Below, piece by piece: positions 25,079 through 33,715 of a stretch of 64,000 bases of DNA (position 1 is the stretch's first letter; each line of letters starts with the position of its first letter). Position numbers and translations under genes: made by a program. Below the pieces are notes generated by a model. That model ran no database searches, was not told where the DNA came from, and worked only from the letters and a program-made list of their open reading frames with translations. Location: positions 1-64,000 of the forward strand of contig CBDFGT010000039.1 of NCBI GenBank assembly GCA_965247225.1. Direction: 5' to 3'. The DNA comes from CBDFGT01 sp965247225. Its GTDB lineage: Bacteria > Pseudomonadota > Alphaproteobacteria > Rhizobiales > Rhizobiaceae.

Positions 25079-26452
25079 ATGGCCCGCGATACCAGTGACC
25101 ACACACCGATTGCCTCGATAAACGACCTTGCTGGCTATATGGCGGAAGGCGCAAAACCGAAGGAGCGTTTCCGTATTGGAACAGAGCACGAGAAATTTGC
25201 GTTTTTTCAGGCAGATCATGCGCCGGTTCCCTATTTTGGCGAAAACAGCATTTCGGCACTGCTGAATGGCATGCAGGCCAAAACGGGCTGGGAACCGATC
25301 ATGGATGCCGGCCATATGATCGGACTTGCGGAAGCAAACGGCATGGGTGCCATTTCACTGGAGCCCGGCGGCCAGTTCGAGCTATCCGGCGCACCGCTGG
25401 AAACGATCCATCAGACCTGCAAGGAAAGCAACCAGCACCTGGCCACCCTGCGCGAGATCGCCGATCCCATGGGGATCCGGTTTCTGGGGATTGGCGGCAG
25501 CCCGAAATGGACGCTGGCGGGGACACCGCGCATGCCGAAATCGCGCTATGACATCATGAGCCGCTATATGCCGAAGGTCGGCACAAAGGGACTCGACATG
25601 ATGTACCGCACCTGTACCATCCAGGTGAACCTGGACTTTTCCTCGGAAGCCGACATGCGCCGGAAAATGCTGGTTTCCCTGAAACTGCAACCGCTTTCGA
25701 CTGCATTGTTTGCCTCCTCACCCTTTACAGACGGCAAGCCGAACGGGCTTCAATCCTGGCGCGGTGATATCTGGACCGATACCGACAATCACCGCTCCGG
25801 CCTGCTGCCCTTCTGCTTCCGTCCGGATTTCGGCTTCGAGCATTATGCCGAATGGGCGCTGGATGTGCCGATGTATTTTGTCGTGCGTGACGGCAAGTAT
25901 CACGATTGTACCCATGTCACTTTCCGGCAGTTCATGAACGGTGCGCTCAAAAACGAACTGGCGGACGGGGAACCGAATATGGGAGACTGGACAAACCACC
26001 TCTCCACCCTGTTCCCGGACGTACGCCTGAAGCGGTTTCTTGAAATGCGCGGTGCCGACGGCGGCCCCTGGCGGCGGATTTGTGCCTTGCCGGCCTTCTG
26101 GGTTGGCCTTCTTTATGATGATGCGGCACTTGATGCCGCGGCTGCCCTGACCGCAGACTGGACATTTGCGGATGTTCTGGCGCTGCGCAGCGCGGTTCCG
26201 GCCGAGGGCCTGCACGCCCGGATCAGGGACCGTCCGCTGATGGAGATTGCCCGGCAGGTTCTGGAAATTTCCCGCGCGGGCCTGAAATCGCGCGCACGCA
26301 CGAATGCCGAAGGCATGGATGAAAGCCTGTTTCTGGCTTCGCTGGACGAAGTTCTGGCGAAAAAGGCCACGTTGTCCGATGATCTGCTGATGCTGTATCA
26401 TGGTCGCTGGAACGGCTCTGTAGACCCGGTTTTTGATGAGTACCAGTATTAG
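25079..26452 (+). CDS. gshA: Glutamate-cysteine ligase GshA
   Basis: This enzyme makes gamma-glutamylcysteine, the first step of glutathione synthesis. At 457 residues it belongs to the plant/alphaproteobacterial GCS2-type family. It shows RFRIGTEHEKFAF near the N-terminus, AISLEPGGQFELSGAP, MYRTCTIQVNLDFSSE, SSPFTDGKPNGLQSWR, and the C-terminal LLMLYHGRWNGSVDPVFDEYQY (read in parts). The ATG at 25079 was chosen over 25043 because MARDTSDHTPI starts the conserved protein. Its stop codon TAG lies within the outer end of a MITE-like element, so the element sits at the very end of the gene. Confidence 0.95.
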   Translation: MARDTSDHTPIASINDLAGYMAEGAKPKERFRIGTEHEKFAFFQADHAPVPYFGENSISALLNGMQAKTGWEPIMDAGHMIGLAEANGMGAISLEPGGQFELSGAPLETIHQTCKESNQHLATLREIADPMGIRFLGIGGSPKWTLAGTPRMPKSRYDIMSRYMPKVGTKGLDMMYRTCTIQVNLDFSSEADMRRKMLVSLKLQPLSTALFASSPFTDGKPNGLQSWRGDIWTDTDNHRSGLLPFCFRPDFGFEHYAEWALDVPMYFVVRDGKYHDCTHVTFRQFMNGALKNELADGEPNMGDWTNHLSTLFPDVRLKRFLEMRGADGGPWRRICALPAFWVGLLYDDAALDAAAALTADWTFADVLALRSAVPAEGLHARIRDRPLMEIARQVLEISRAGLKSRARTNAEGMDESLFLASLDEVLAKKATLSDDLLMLYHGRWNGSVDPVFDEYQY

Positions 26453-26718
26453 GGCGTGTCGTCAGTTACAGATTGGAACATGGTTTGAGGGAAAATGGTT
26501 CAGTTTCAGGAGCAAAATCGCGGGAAGGGCCTACCCCTTTCAAGATTTTGTGACGCCAAAATGGACCATTTTCACGAAATCCTCCGATTGCTGCGAATTT
26601 TGCCGCTGAATGCGTTAAAAATGCTCGTGATACATGAGGTATCACTTGCGCTTTTCGCCTGTTCAGCGACAAAATTCGTCTCGCGCCACGACCAATCTGT
26701 AACTGACGACACGCCCTA
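26450..26718. mobile_element. MITE-like element with 27-bp perfect terminal inverted repeats, copy 1
   Basis: The 269-bp element starts TAGGGCGTGTCGTCAGTTAC and ends with the exact reverse complement (27 bp at each end, 26450-26476 and 26692-26718), flanked by TA. A relative lies at 33716-33986 with very similar interior sequence. Both carry matching small open frames on both strands (26495-26719 plus, 26466-26672 minus) that I do not regard as genes. The ends and TA flank are consistent with an IS630/Tc1-type non-autonomous element (inference). Confidence 0.85.
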
Positions 26719-26754
26719 GAGTATCCGTTTTCATCACGATGGATCCGGTCAGTC

Positions 26755-26797
26755 CTGAAACAGGCACAGCAGATATCCTCCTCAAAACCTGTTTCAG
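26755..26797. promoter_or_regulatory. 10-bp inverted repeat upstream of the DUF937 gene
   Basis: CTGAAACAGG (26755-26764) and CCTGTTTCAG (26788-26797) are perfect inverse copies 23 bp apart, ending 63 bp before the start codon at 26861. They could be an operator or an mRNA hairpin. Confidence 0.4.
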
Positions 26798-26860
26798 CAT
26801 TTGAATTTGCAGCTATAGTGCTGCATTATTCCTGTGCTTTGATCATGGAAAGGATCTTCG

Positions 26861-27706
26861 ATGTTGCCGTTGTTTGATATGATGATGCAGGCGCAAAACG
26901 GCAATGGTCTGGATGCCTTTGCCCGGCAGGTCGGCATTGCCCAGGAGGAAGCGGCCAAAGCAATGGCGGCCCTGATGCCTGCCTTTTCCACGGGGCTCAA
27001 ACGCAATGCCAGGACACCGGTTGATTTTACCGAAATGATGGTACACCTGTCATCCGGCAATTATGCCCGCTATTTCGAGGATCTGGAAAGCGCCTTTTCG
27101 CCTCAGGGTATTTCTGACGGCAACTCGGTTCTCGGGCAGATTTTTGGCTCCAAGGAAGCCTCCCGCGCCATTGCTGCCCAGGCCGCCCAGATGTCCGGTA
27201 TCGGGCAGGATGTGCTGAAGGCCATCATGCCCGCGCTGGCAGGTACATTGATGGGCGGTCTTTTGAAGCAGGCATCGGATCAGATGGAGGCCAACAGCCA
27301 GGGATATGCAAACCAGCAAGCCATGCAGGAGATGATGGCACCATGGATGCAGGCCATGGGCTTTCAGCAAAAACCCAAACCGCACCCGATGGGTGCGCTG
27401 TTTGACAATCCCGTCACCCAATCCATGCAGGCCCTGTTTGGCGGCAGGTCCGCCCCGGCACCTGCGGCAGCAAACCCCTTTGCCGACAATCCTTTTGCAA
27501 GGGCCTTTCAGAGCATGATGGCAAATGCAGGCAAACCGGTGTCATCCGCAGACAATACGCAGACCGCGGAAGCCACGCCTGCAGCATTGGACGATTTTTT
27601 CAATACGATGTTTGACTGCGGTCTTGAAGTGCAGAAAAACTACCAAAAATCCCTTGAGAGTATTTTTGATGCTTACAAACCAAAAGATACGAAACAGCCG
27701 GCCTGA
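26861..27706 (+). CDS. DUF937 domain-containing protein
   Basis: This 281-residue protein is of unknown function. The N-terminal half (MLPLFDMMMQAQNGNGLDAF to about residue 140) is the helical DUF937 region. It is rich in Ala/Gly/Met and includes EEAAKAMAALMPAFSTGLKR and LKAIMPALAGTLMGGLLKQA. A low-complexity Pro/Ala/Asn segment (RSAPAPAAANPFADNPFA) leads to a C-terminal phasin-like helix (FFNTMFDCGLEVQKNYQKSL). This last part recalls polyhydroxybutyrate granule proteins, which is inference. There is no signal peptide. It is convergent with the chemoreceptor gene, with only 29 bp between stops. Confidence 0.8.
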   Translation: MLPLFDMMMQAQNGNGLDAFARQVGIAQEEAAKAMAALMPAFSTGLKRNARTPVDFTEMMVHLSSGNYARYFEDLESAFSPQGISDGNSVLGQIFGSKEASRAIAAQAAQMSGIGQDVLKAIMPALAGTLMGGLLKQASDQMEANSQGYANQQAMQEMMAPWMQAMGFQQKPKPHPMGALFDNPVTQSMQALFGGRSAPAPAAANPFADNPFARAFQSMMANAGKPVSSADNTQTAEATPAALDDFFNTMFDCGLEVQKNYQKSLESIFDAYKPKDTKQPA

Positions 27707-27735
27707 TGATGTTGCCTGCCCCAGGCACGGCATTT

Positions 27736-30015
27736 TCAGGCGGCCTGTGATTTGCCCAATGGCATGAGGTCGTCGAAATCATCCTGTGTGCCGATTGTAA
27801 ACCGGCCCATCAGATGGGACAGTTCATTCGCATCAGAGGCAAGCCCCGTCATGCTGTTGTTGGTTTCCTGGGCCGCAGCTCCGTTTTGCTCGGTGGCCGA
27901 CTGTATGGAATGCATGGATGCATTGATTTCAATGAGGCTTCCGGATTGTTGTTTTGCAGCCGTGGCGATAGCGTGCAGATGATCATTGATCGTTGTGACC
28001 TGTTCGGCAATGCGCGAAAGCTCGGTTCCGGTTTTCTGAACCATGGCCACACCATTGGACACTTCCAGTCCGGATTTTGAGATCAGACCCTTGATATCCC
28101 TGGCCGCCCGGGCAGAGCGCTGCGCCAGATCCCGCACTTCCTGGGCCACCACAGCAAAGCCCTTCCCGGCCTCACCCGCACGCGCGGCCTCCACACCTGC
28201 ATTCAGTGCCAGCAAATTGGTCTGGAAAGCAATTTCATCAATGATGTTGATAATGCTGGAGATTTCTTTGGACGCCGTTTCAATGCGGCCCATGGCATCC
28301 ACCGCCCCCAGCACGACGCTGCCCGAATGATCCGAATTGCTCTTGGCTTGCGACGCGATGGTCGAGGCCAATTCTGCCCTCTCGGTCGATGCATGCAATG
28401 CAACCATGATCTGGTTTACGGCCAGGGAGGTCCGATTGAGTTCTGATGCCTGCTGTGTCGTGCGACGGGCCAGTTCACCGGCTTCCGAACTCACCAGTCC
28501 AACTTTGTTGTTCATGTTGATGGCACTGTTTTGAACTGTCGAAATGGTCTCGGCAAGATTCTTGAGCGAGATATTGAAATCCAGCCGCAGCTGGTCAAGG
28601 CCGGCACCAAGAGGCTCCTCGATATGCGCGGTCAGATCGCCTACCGAAAGCTTTTGCAGGGCTGCACCCAGTCTTTCCACGGAGGAACGCAGTTCCTGCT
28701 GTTCAAGCGCCTTCGCGCTATCCCGGCGTTCGCGCTCCTCTGCCGAAAGATCTGCATTACGGCGCGCTTCCTCTTCCAGTTTCTGCTTGTCGACCGTGGC
28801 CTGCCTGAATACGGCTACCGAGCGCACCATGTCGCCCACTTCGTCGCGCCGCCCTTCTCCGCTCAAAATGGCATTTGTATCGCCTGAGGCCAGAAGGTTC
28901 ATGTTTTCAACGAGGCGCGTGATGGGCCGCGTGATGGAGCGGGAAAACAACAAGGCGCTCACCGTTGCGCAAATGATGATGATGCAGGCGGCAGTTCCGA
29001 TCAAAAATGCGCTATGCCAAAGACTGGCAAAGGCTTCGCCGCTTGTGATCGCGGCAACGACTGCCCATTTCACGCCTGAAAATTCGAGGGGGGCCGCGGA
29101 AAAGACAAAGGAATTGCCTTGTGCATCTGTCGCCACACCATCGGCCGTGGAACCACCGATCACAGCCTGCAAGGCCGGGGCCGTGAACCGCGACTTGAGC
29201 TCATCTTCACCGGGTGTCAGCACTGTGTCATTGGCTACAAGGCCATCGGCCCGGACCAGCAAGGTCTGGCCTGTCTTGCCAAGACCTATCTGGTTTGCAA
29301 ACATCGCCGTCAGTTTGTCCGTCGGCAACTGGAAAGCAACGACACCGACCGTACGTTTGTCGACAATGACCGGAGCCGCCATAAAGGATGCCGCCGCACC
29401 TTCCGACGGGGCATAACTGTCAAAATCTGACAGGGCAACAACGCCCGGCTCTGTTATCTCCATAGCCTTCCGGTAGACCTGACCAAGGCCTGTATCTTTC
29501 CACGGGCCATTCAGCACATTGGTTCCAAAATCGCGCTCCTTGAAGACCGTGTAAAAATTGTTACCCTTGATGTCAAAAAGGAACAGGTCATAGTAGCCAT
29601 AGGCTTGCATATGCTTGCGAAAGATCGGGTTGAACCTGGCATGCACCAGGTCGTAACTGTCCTTGTCCGGGTTATCCAATGCCTGCTTTTGCCTCAAAGG
29701 ATTGGGATTTTCGTCGATATAGCGCTGCTGCAATGTCCTGGCCGGATCATCGCCAAGCACAGGCCATGTCTCGTTGAATGCAGCGACAGCCTGATTGCTG
29801 ATGGCGTTTTCCGCCAAAGTCAGCAAGTCCATTTTCACACCGTTGAAATAGGTTTTGGCTTCGTTGCGACGACCATCTGCGGTTGCTTCCAGCTTCTGCA
29901 TCACCTGCTCCTGCAGGCTTGCGTACTGACTGTAAACAGCAATTCCACTGGCGGCACCAATCGAAAGAAACGTCAGAATTGCCGCAGCAACGGGAAGCTT
30001 GCGAGATATCCGCAT
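27736..30015 (-). CDS. Methyl-accepting chemotaxis protein with dCache-type sensor
   Basis: This 759-residue inner-membrane chemoreceptor signals to CheA/CheW. In order it has a first membrane helix (about 9-30, AAILTFLSIGAASGIAVYSQ) and a periplasmic double-Cache region (about 35-320, with FNPIFRKHMQAYGYYDLFLFD, read in parts, and ADGLVANDTVLTPGEDELKS). A second membrane helix (about 330-355), HAMP (about 355-415) and the methyl-accepting signalling domain follow. The last shows the hairpin tip region IIDEIAFQTNLLALNAGVEA and AARAGEAGKGFAVVAQEVR. There is no C-terminal CheR-binding pentapeptide. The ligand is unknown. It stands alone on the minus strand. Confidence 0.95.
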   Translation of the reverse strand: MRISRKLPVAAAILTFLSIGAASGIAVYSQYASLQEQVMQKLEATADGRRNEAKTYFNGVKMDLLTLAENAISNQAVAAFNETWPVLGDDPARTLQQRYIDENPNPLRQKQALDNPDKDSYDLVHARFNPIFRKHMQAYGYYDLFLFDIKGNNFYTVFKERDFGTNVLNGPWKDTGLGQVYRKAMEITEPGVVALSDFDSYAPSEGAAASFMAAPVIVDKRTVGVVAFQLPTDKLTAMFANQIGLGKTGQTLLVRADGLVANDTVLTPGEDELKSRFTAPALQAVIGGSTADGVATDAQGNSFVFSAAPLEFSGVKWAVVAAITSGEAFASLWHSAFLIGTAACIIIICATVSALLFSRSITRPITRLVENMNLLASGDTNAILSGEGRRDEVGDMVRSVAVFRQATVDKQKLEEEARRNADLSAEERERRDSAKALEQQELRSSVERLGAALQKLSVGDLTAHIEEPLGAGLDQLRLDFNISLKNLAETISTVQNSAINMNNKVGLVSSEAGELARRTTQQASELNRTSLAVNQIMVALHASTERAELASTIASQAKSNSDHSGSVVLGAVDAMGRIETASKEISSIINIIDEIAFQTNLLALNAGVEAARAGEAGKGFAVVAQEVRDLAQRSARAARDIKGLISKSGLEVSNGVAMVQKTGTELSRIAEQVTTINDHLHAIATAAKQQSGSLIEINASMHSIQSATEQNGAAAQETNNSMTGLASDANELSHLMGRFTIGTQDDFDDLMPLGKSQAA

Positions 30016-30189
30016 GTGTGATGTCCAACCCCGAACAGTTCCGCTGATTCATTCAGCAAATTTGCATCATGCAAGCTTTTGATACGTAGATGGCAGCATT
30101 TAGTCATTTTAAATTTAAGAAAACACTAATAATCGATTCGTTATTTTTAACAATAAAGACTTACTTTTTGTTAACACATGCGCATAAAC

Positions 30190-30226
30190 AAAAAAGCCCG
30201 GTATGACCTTGACGTCGATACCGGGC
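30190..30226 (-). terminator. Terminator of the DUF1127 gene
   Basis: On the minus strand GCCCGGTAT pairs with ATACCGGGC (9 bp) across 13 nt and is followed by six T. It lies 50 bp after the DUF1127 stop codon. The rest of the 261-bp gap to the chemoreceptor start is AT-rich with no gene. Confidence 0.85.
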
Positions 30227-30276
30227 AAAGGCAGGGTCTCTGGCGGCACCCTGCGGGGAACTGCTGGCGGTGTGGA

Positions 30277-30564
30277 TCAGTCATCCAAACCCAAATTGCG
30301 CGAACGCCTGCGGGCGACGGTTGTCAGATAATGTGACGGATCGTCAAAGAAACTGCCCTTGCTGCCCTGCCACACATCATGCCGGCTCAGACCGATATCA
30401 TTGAGCTGCCAGTCATCCAGCTCGTTCAGGCGATTAATGTGGCGACGGTTGCGCCATGAGCGGAACACTGTGACCACGGTTTTGGTGAAGGCCAGCGTCG
30501 GCGCGGCCGCCGACCGTTTTGCCCATTCGAGATCGAATATAAAACTCCGTTCACTCGTCACCAT
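30277..30564 (-). CDS. DUF1127 (YjiS-like) small protein
   Basis: This 95-residue protein has the arginine-rich DUF1127 motif in its middle (FRSWRNRRHINRLNELDDWQ, then LNDIGLSRHDV). Such small proteins are numerous in Brucella and Agrobacterium; some are linked by literature to phosphate, fucose uptake or RNA turnover, but no single role is known. The ATG at 30564 is chosen because GGAG lies 6 nt upstream; ATGs at 30576/30579 lack a site. It is divergent from a LysR-type regulator, which may control it (inference). Confidence 0.85.
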   Translation of the reverse strand: MVTSERSFIFDLEWAKRSAAAPTLAFTKTVVTVFRSWRNRRHINRLNELDDWQLNDIGLSRHDVWQGSKGSFFDDPSHYLTTVARRRSRNLGLDD

Positions 30565-30744
30565 TTTCGTCTCCATCATTTCAGGCAAGAGAAACCATGC
30601 CCGGAAACACAGTGCTTCCAGGATCAGGCACCTCGACATTTGTCGTGCATTTTCTGATTTGCAGGTCGATCATGCAAAAAACCAATTGATCAGTCCAACG
30701 AATGTTTCTAATAGTATGTATCACTCATTCTGATGGAACTCGCC

Positions 30745-31695
30745 ATGTCCGCTCCGCTTGATATTGACCAGCTTCAAACCTTTGTTGCGATTGTTGATAC
30801 AGGAAGCTTTACAAAAGCTGCCGATCGCGTCTTCAAAACACAATCTGCGGTTTCCATGCAGATGCGGAGGCTGGAAGAACGCATTGGCAAGCAGCTTTTT
30901 GCAAAGGATGGCCGCGGCAACCGGCTGACGGCGGAAGGCGACAAACTGCTGAATTTTGCGCGGCGCATGATGCGGCTCAATAATGAAGCCATTGCAGCCT
31001 TTGATGACAACAGGCTTGAAGGCACATTGCGCATCGGCACACCGGACGATTATGCCGACCGCTATATGCCCGGCATTATTGACCGCTTCGCACGCACGCA
31101 CCCCAATGTCGAGCTCTATATTATCTGTGAACCGTCTGTGGATCTGGCCGAGAAACTGGCCAAGGGCGAGCTGGACATTGCGCTGGTGACCCATAACCCG
31201 CGGGCGCGGCAATCCGATGTTGTGCGCACCGAACCCCTGTGCTGGGTGGGTTCCGCCAACCATCCGCTGCCGGACAATGCGCCGGTTCGGCTCGCGGTTG
31301 GCCGACGTGACTGCCAGTGGCGGCAGATTGCCTGTGTGGCACTGGATTCTGTTGGCCGGGATTACCAGATCCTGTTTACAAGCTGGTCTTCCACTGTGGT
31401 GGCCTCTGCCGTTCTGGCGGGCATGGCGGTCTCTGTGCTGCCGGAATCCGCGTTGCGTCCGGGCATGAAAGTGCTGACGCAGGCCGATGGATTTCCGCCT
31501 CTTGCCCCTGTCCAGATCGGCATCATGCGCAGACCCGGCCTTTCACCATCCCTGATGAATGCCATTACCAATCACATCACTGCATGTCTGGACAATCTGA
31601 CACCTGTTGCCAGCGATGATGAGCTGGAAATAGACATGAAAATGGCGGGGCGCTTGCCGCGTCTCAAGCCCGGCCATCTGATGCCGGGCTGGTAA
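30745..31695 (+). CDS. LysR-type transcriptional regulator
   Basis: This 316-residue regulator has an N-terminal winged helix (LDIDQLQTFVAIVDTGSFTK, AADRVFKTQSAVSMQMRRLE) and a LysR substrate-binding domain (RLEGTLRIGTPDDYADRYMP, VELYIICEPSVDLAEKLAKG, and a C-terminal SSTVVASAVLAGMAVSVLPES stretch read in parts). The start is either 30745 (MSAPLDID) or the in-frame ATG at 30733; neither has a strong ribosome-binding site. It is divergent from the DUF1127 gene across 180 bp. The effector is unknown. A 12-bp tandem repeat and a strong hairpin follow its stop. Confidence 0.9.
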   Translation: MSAPLDIDQLQTFVAIVDTGSFTKAADRVFKTQSAVSMQMRRLEERIGKQLFAKDGRGNRLTAEGDKLLNFARRMMRLNNEAIAAFDDNRLEGTLRIGTPDDYADRYMPGIIDRFARTHPNVELYIICEPSVDLAEKLAKGELDIALVTHNPRARQSDVVRTEPLCWVGSANHPLPDNAPVRLAVGRRDCQWRQIACVALDSVGRDYQILFTSWSSTVVASAVLAGMAVSVLPESALRPGMKVLTQADGFPPLAPVQIGIMRRPGLSPSLMNAITNHITACLDNLTPVASDDELEIDMKMAGRLPRLKPGHLMPGW

Positions 31696-31703
31696 CAGGC
31701 ATT

Positions 31704-31763
31704 CCCCGTCGTTGGCCCCGTCGTTGGCCCCGTCGTTGGCCCCGTCGTCGGCCCCGTCGCCGG
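31704..31763. repeat. Five tandem 12-bp repeats
   Basis: CCCCGTCGTTGG occurs three times in a row, then CCCCGTCGTCGG and CCCCGTCGCCGG (31704-31763). The last unit forms the left arm of the hairpin at 31753-31783, so the array looks like slippage expansion from the terminator stem. Confidence 0.95.
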
Positions 31764-31783
31764 ATATCTGGTCCGGCGACGGG
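31753..31783. terminator. Convergent hairpin between the LysR gene and adhP
   Basis: CCCGTCGCCGGA (31753-31764) pairs perfectly with TCCGGCGACGGG (31772-31783) over a 7-nt loop. There is no T run, but it lies between convergent genes and may act in both directions. Confidence 0.55.
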
Positions 31784-31797
31784 AGATGAGCGTCGGA

Positions 31798-32823
31798 TCA
31801 GGCCATGTCCATGACAATACGGCCATCAATTTTGCCCAGTTTCATCGTATCGAAAATCGCGTTGATATTCTCCAGCCTGTCCATGCTGAAATGCGCCCTG
31901 ACCTTGCCGTCACTGGCAAATTGCAGCGCTTCTTCCAGATCCTGACGGGTTCCGACAATCGATCCGCGCACGGTAATGCGTTTCAGGACCGTATCGAAAA
32001 CAGGCAGGCAGATCATCGACGGCGGCAGACCAACCAGTGCCATGGTGCCAAGCGAACGCAGCATATGGAAGGCCTGCTCCATCGCTTTTGGCGAAACAGC
32101 TGTGACCAAAGCTCCATGCGCCCCTCCTGTCTTGGCGACAATATCTGCGACAGCGCCTTCGTTGCGCATATCGAATGTCAGGTCAGCGCCCAGTTTGCGG
32201 GCCAGGGCCAGCTTGTCCTCATGCACATCCACCGCCACGACACGCATGCCCATGGCTTTTGCATATTGAACAGCCATATGGCCCAGCCCGCCGACGCCCG
32301 AGATCACCACCCATTCGCCCGGCCTGGTCTCGGTTTCCTTCAGGCCCTTGTAGACCGTAACCCCGGCACACAACAGCGGTGCTGCCTCTGCAAATTCAAG
32401 GTTTGCAGGCAAAAGCCCGACATAATCAGGGTCTGCCAGGCCATATTGGGCAAAGCTGCCATTGACAGAATATCCGGTATTCTGCTGCGATCCGCACAGG
32501 GTTTCCCAGCCTGTGCGGCAATAGGCGCAATAGCCGCAGGCAGAATGCAGCCATGGGACTCCGACACGGTCGCCTTCGCGGACGTGCTTTACCCTTTTTC
32601 CAACGGCTGCAACATAACCCGTTCCCTCATGGCCGGGAATGAAGGGGGGATTTGGCTTGACCGGCCAGTCACCGCTGGCCGCATGAAGATCTGTATGGCA
32701 TACACCTGTGGCCTGAAAGCGAACCAGAATCTGATCTTCCGAAGGTTCCGGAACCGGCATTTCTTCAATGACCAGAGGCTTTCCAAATTCACGCACGACG
32801 GCTGCCCGCATTGTCTTTGACAT
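31798..32823 (-). CDS. adhP: Zinc-dependent alcohol dehydrogenase AdhP
   Basis: This NAD-dependent medium-chain alcohol dehydrogenase (ethanol/acetaldehyde) has 341 residues. Catalytic zinc ligands are in GVCHTDLHAASGDWP and GHEGTGYVAAVG, and the structural zinc Cys cluster is CGYCAYCRTGWETLC. The Rossmann NAD site is VVISGVGGLGHMAVQYAKAM. The TGYSVNGSFAQY and GLPPSMICLPVFDTVL segments are typical of AdhP. The ATG at 32823 has AGGA 6 nt upstream; the longer frame to 32994 is not protein-like. A TetR-family gene lies upstream on the same strand, 173 bp away, and may regulate it (inference). Confidence 0.93.
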   Translation of the reverse strand: MSKTMRAAVVREFGKPLVIEEMPVPEPSEDQILVRFQATGVCHTDLHAASGDWPVKPNPPFIPGHEGTGYVAAVGKRVKHVREGDRVGVPWLHSACGYCAYCRTGWETLCGSQQNTGYSVNGSFAQYGLADPDYVGLLPANLEFAEAAPLLCAGVTVYKGLKETETRPGEWVVISGVGGLGHMAVQYAKAMGMRVVAVDVHEDKLALARKLGADLTFDMRNEGAVADIVAKTGGAHGALVTAVSPKAMEQAFHMLRSLGTMALVGLPPSMICLPVFDTVLKRITVRGSIVGTRQDLEEALQFASDGKVRAHFSMDRLENINAIFDTMKLGKIDGRIVMDMA

Positions 32824-32996
32824 AGCAAGTCCTTTGAAAATATGTTGCTGGGTAGCACCAGAGACCCTGGTTTCCTGACCGGCTTGTTCTCCGTGCAGAT
32901 TTGAGCATGGGCCATATGCTGATGGCCCGCCTTGATACAAATCAAATTTGGCTGGCAGATCAAACATTCCCGGCAGAGATGGGCAACACGTCACTT

Positions 32997-33632
32997 TCAG
33001 TTGGTAAATGCCGTTTTGCGCATAATGGACTTGAATTCGTTCAAAAGCCGCAGAGAGAGATCGTGGTCTTTCTGGAAAACAGCCAGACGCACCGCTGAGC
33101 CAATCAGGTGACTGAGCAACAAGGCACGTGCCTCAAGATCAATCTGGTGATTTTCCGGCAAGTGGCTATGGACCATGGAGGTGAAAAGCTCACCAATCTG
33201 TCTGCTTTCCTCATTGTTGAGATGCAGGAGCTCCCTGTCCGTTTCCACACCCAGCCAGATTTCAATGTGCAAAGGATTGATCCTGAACTGCTCGAAATAC
33301 CAGTCGATCATCGCATCCGTAATATCCAGCGCCTCCTCAAGGGATTGGATACCTGCATAAGCCACAACAATGCGCTCCCGCATGCCAAGCGACGTGGCAT
33401 CATAAAGCGCCTTGATGATAGCAGCCTTTTCCGGGAAATATTGATAGAGAGATCCGATGGGAATGTCTGCCGACCTGGCAATATCGGTCATTTTCAAATG
33501 ACCCGCACCATGTTCACAAATCAGTCTTGCGGCAACGTCCAGAATGTTTGCCACACGTAACTGGCTTCTCTCCTGCTGCGGCCTGCGCCGAACTTCAGTC
33601 CGGCTGGCTTCCCTTTCCTTGTTGGTCGGCAT
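32997..33632 (-). CDS. TetR/AcrR family transcriptional regulator
   Basis: This 211-residue repressor-type protein has an N-terminal helix-turn-helix (about 25-75): ILDVAARLICEHGAGHLKMT, DIARSADIPIGSLYQYFPEK, AAIIKAL. That arrangement matches TetR. The C-terminal helical domain resembles TetR_C of multidrug or alcohol-responsive regulators but no ligand is evident. It lies upstream of adhP on the same strand and downstream of a MITE copy. A role in adhP control is inferred from position only. Confidence 0.9.
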   Translation of the reverse strand: MPTNKEREASRTEVRRRPQQERSQLRVANILDVAARLICEHGAGHLKMTDIARSADIPIGSLYQYFPEKAAIIKALYDATSLGMRERIVVAYAGIQSLEEALDITDAMIDWYFEQFRINPLHIEIWLGVETDRELLHLNNEESRQIGELFTSMVHSHLPENHQIDLEARALLLSHLIGSAVRLAVFQKDHDLSLRLLNEFKSIMRKTAFTN

Positions 33633-33715
33633 TCTGGGTATTCCTGATCAGCGGTCAGCAACCTCTTGAGGCAGCCTTCGGTACATGAAAACAAGTTTGT
33701 AACATTTGTAAAAAC

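Noticed and set aside
26495..26719. 74-codon frame conserved in both MITE copies (also 33762-33986)
   Set aside because: Conservation is explained by the repeat itself; both strands are open and the frame ends in the inverted repeat. Kept only as a repeat feature.
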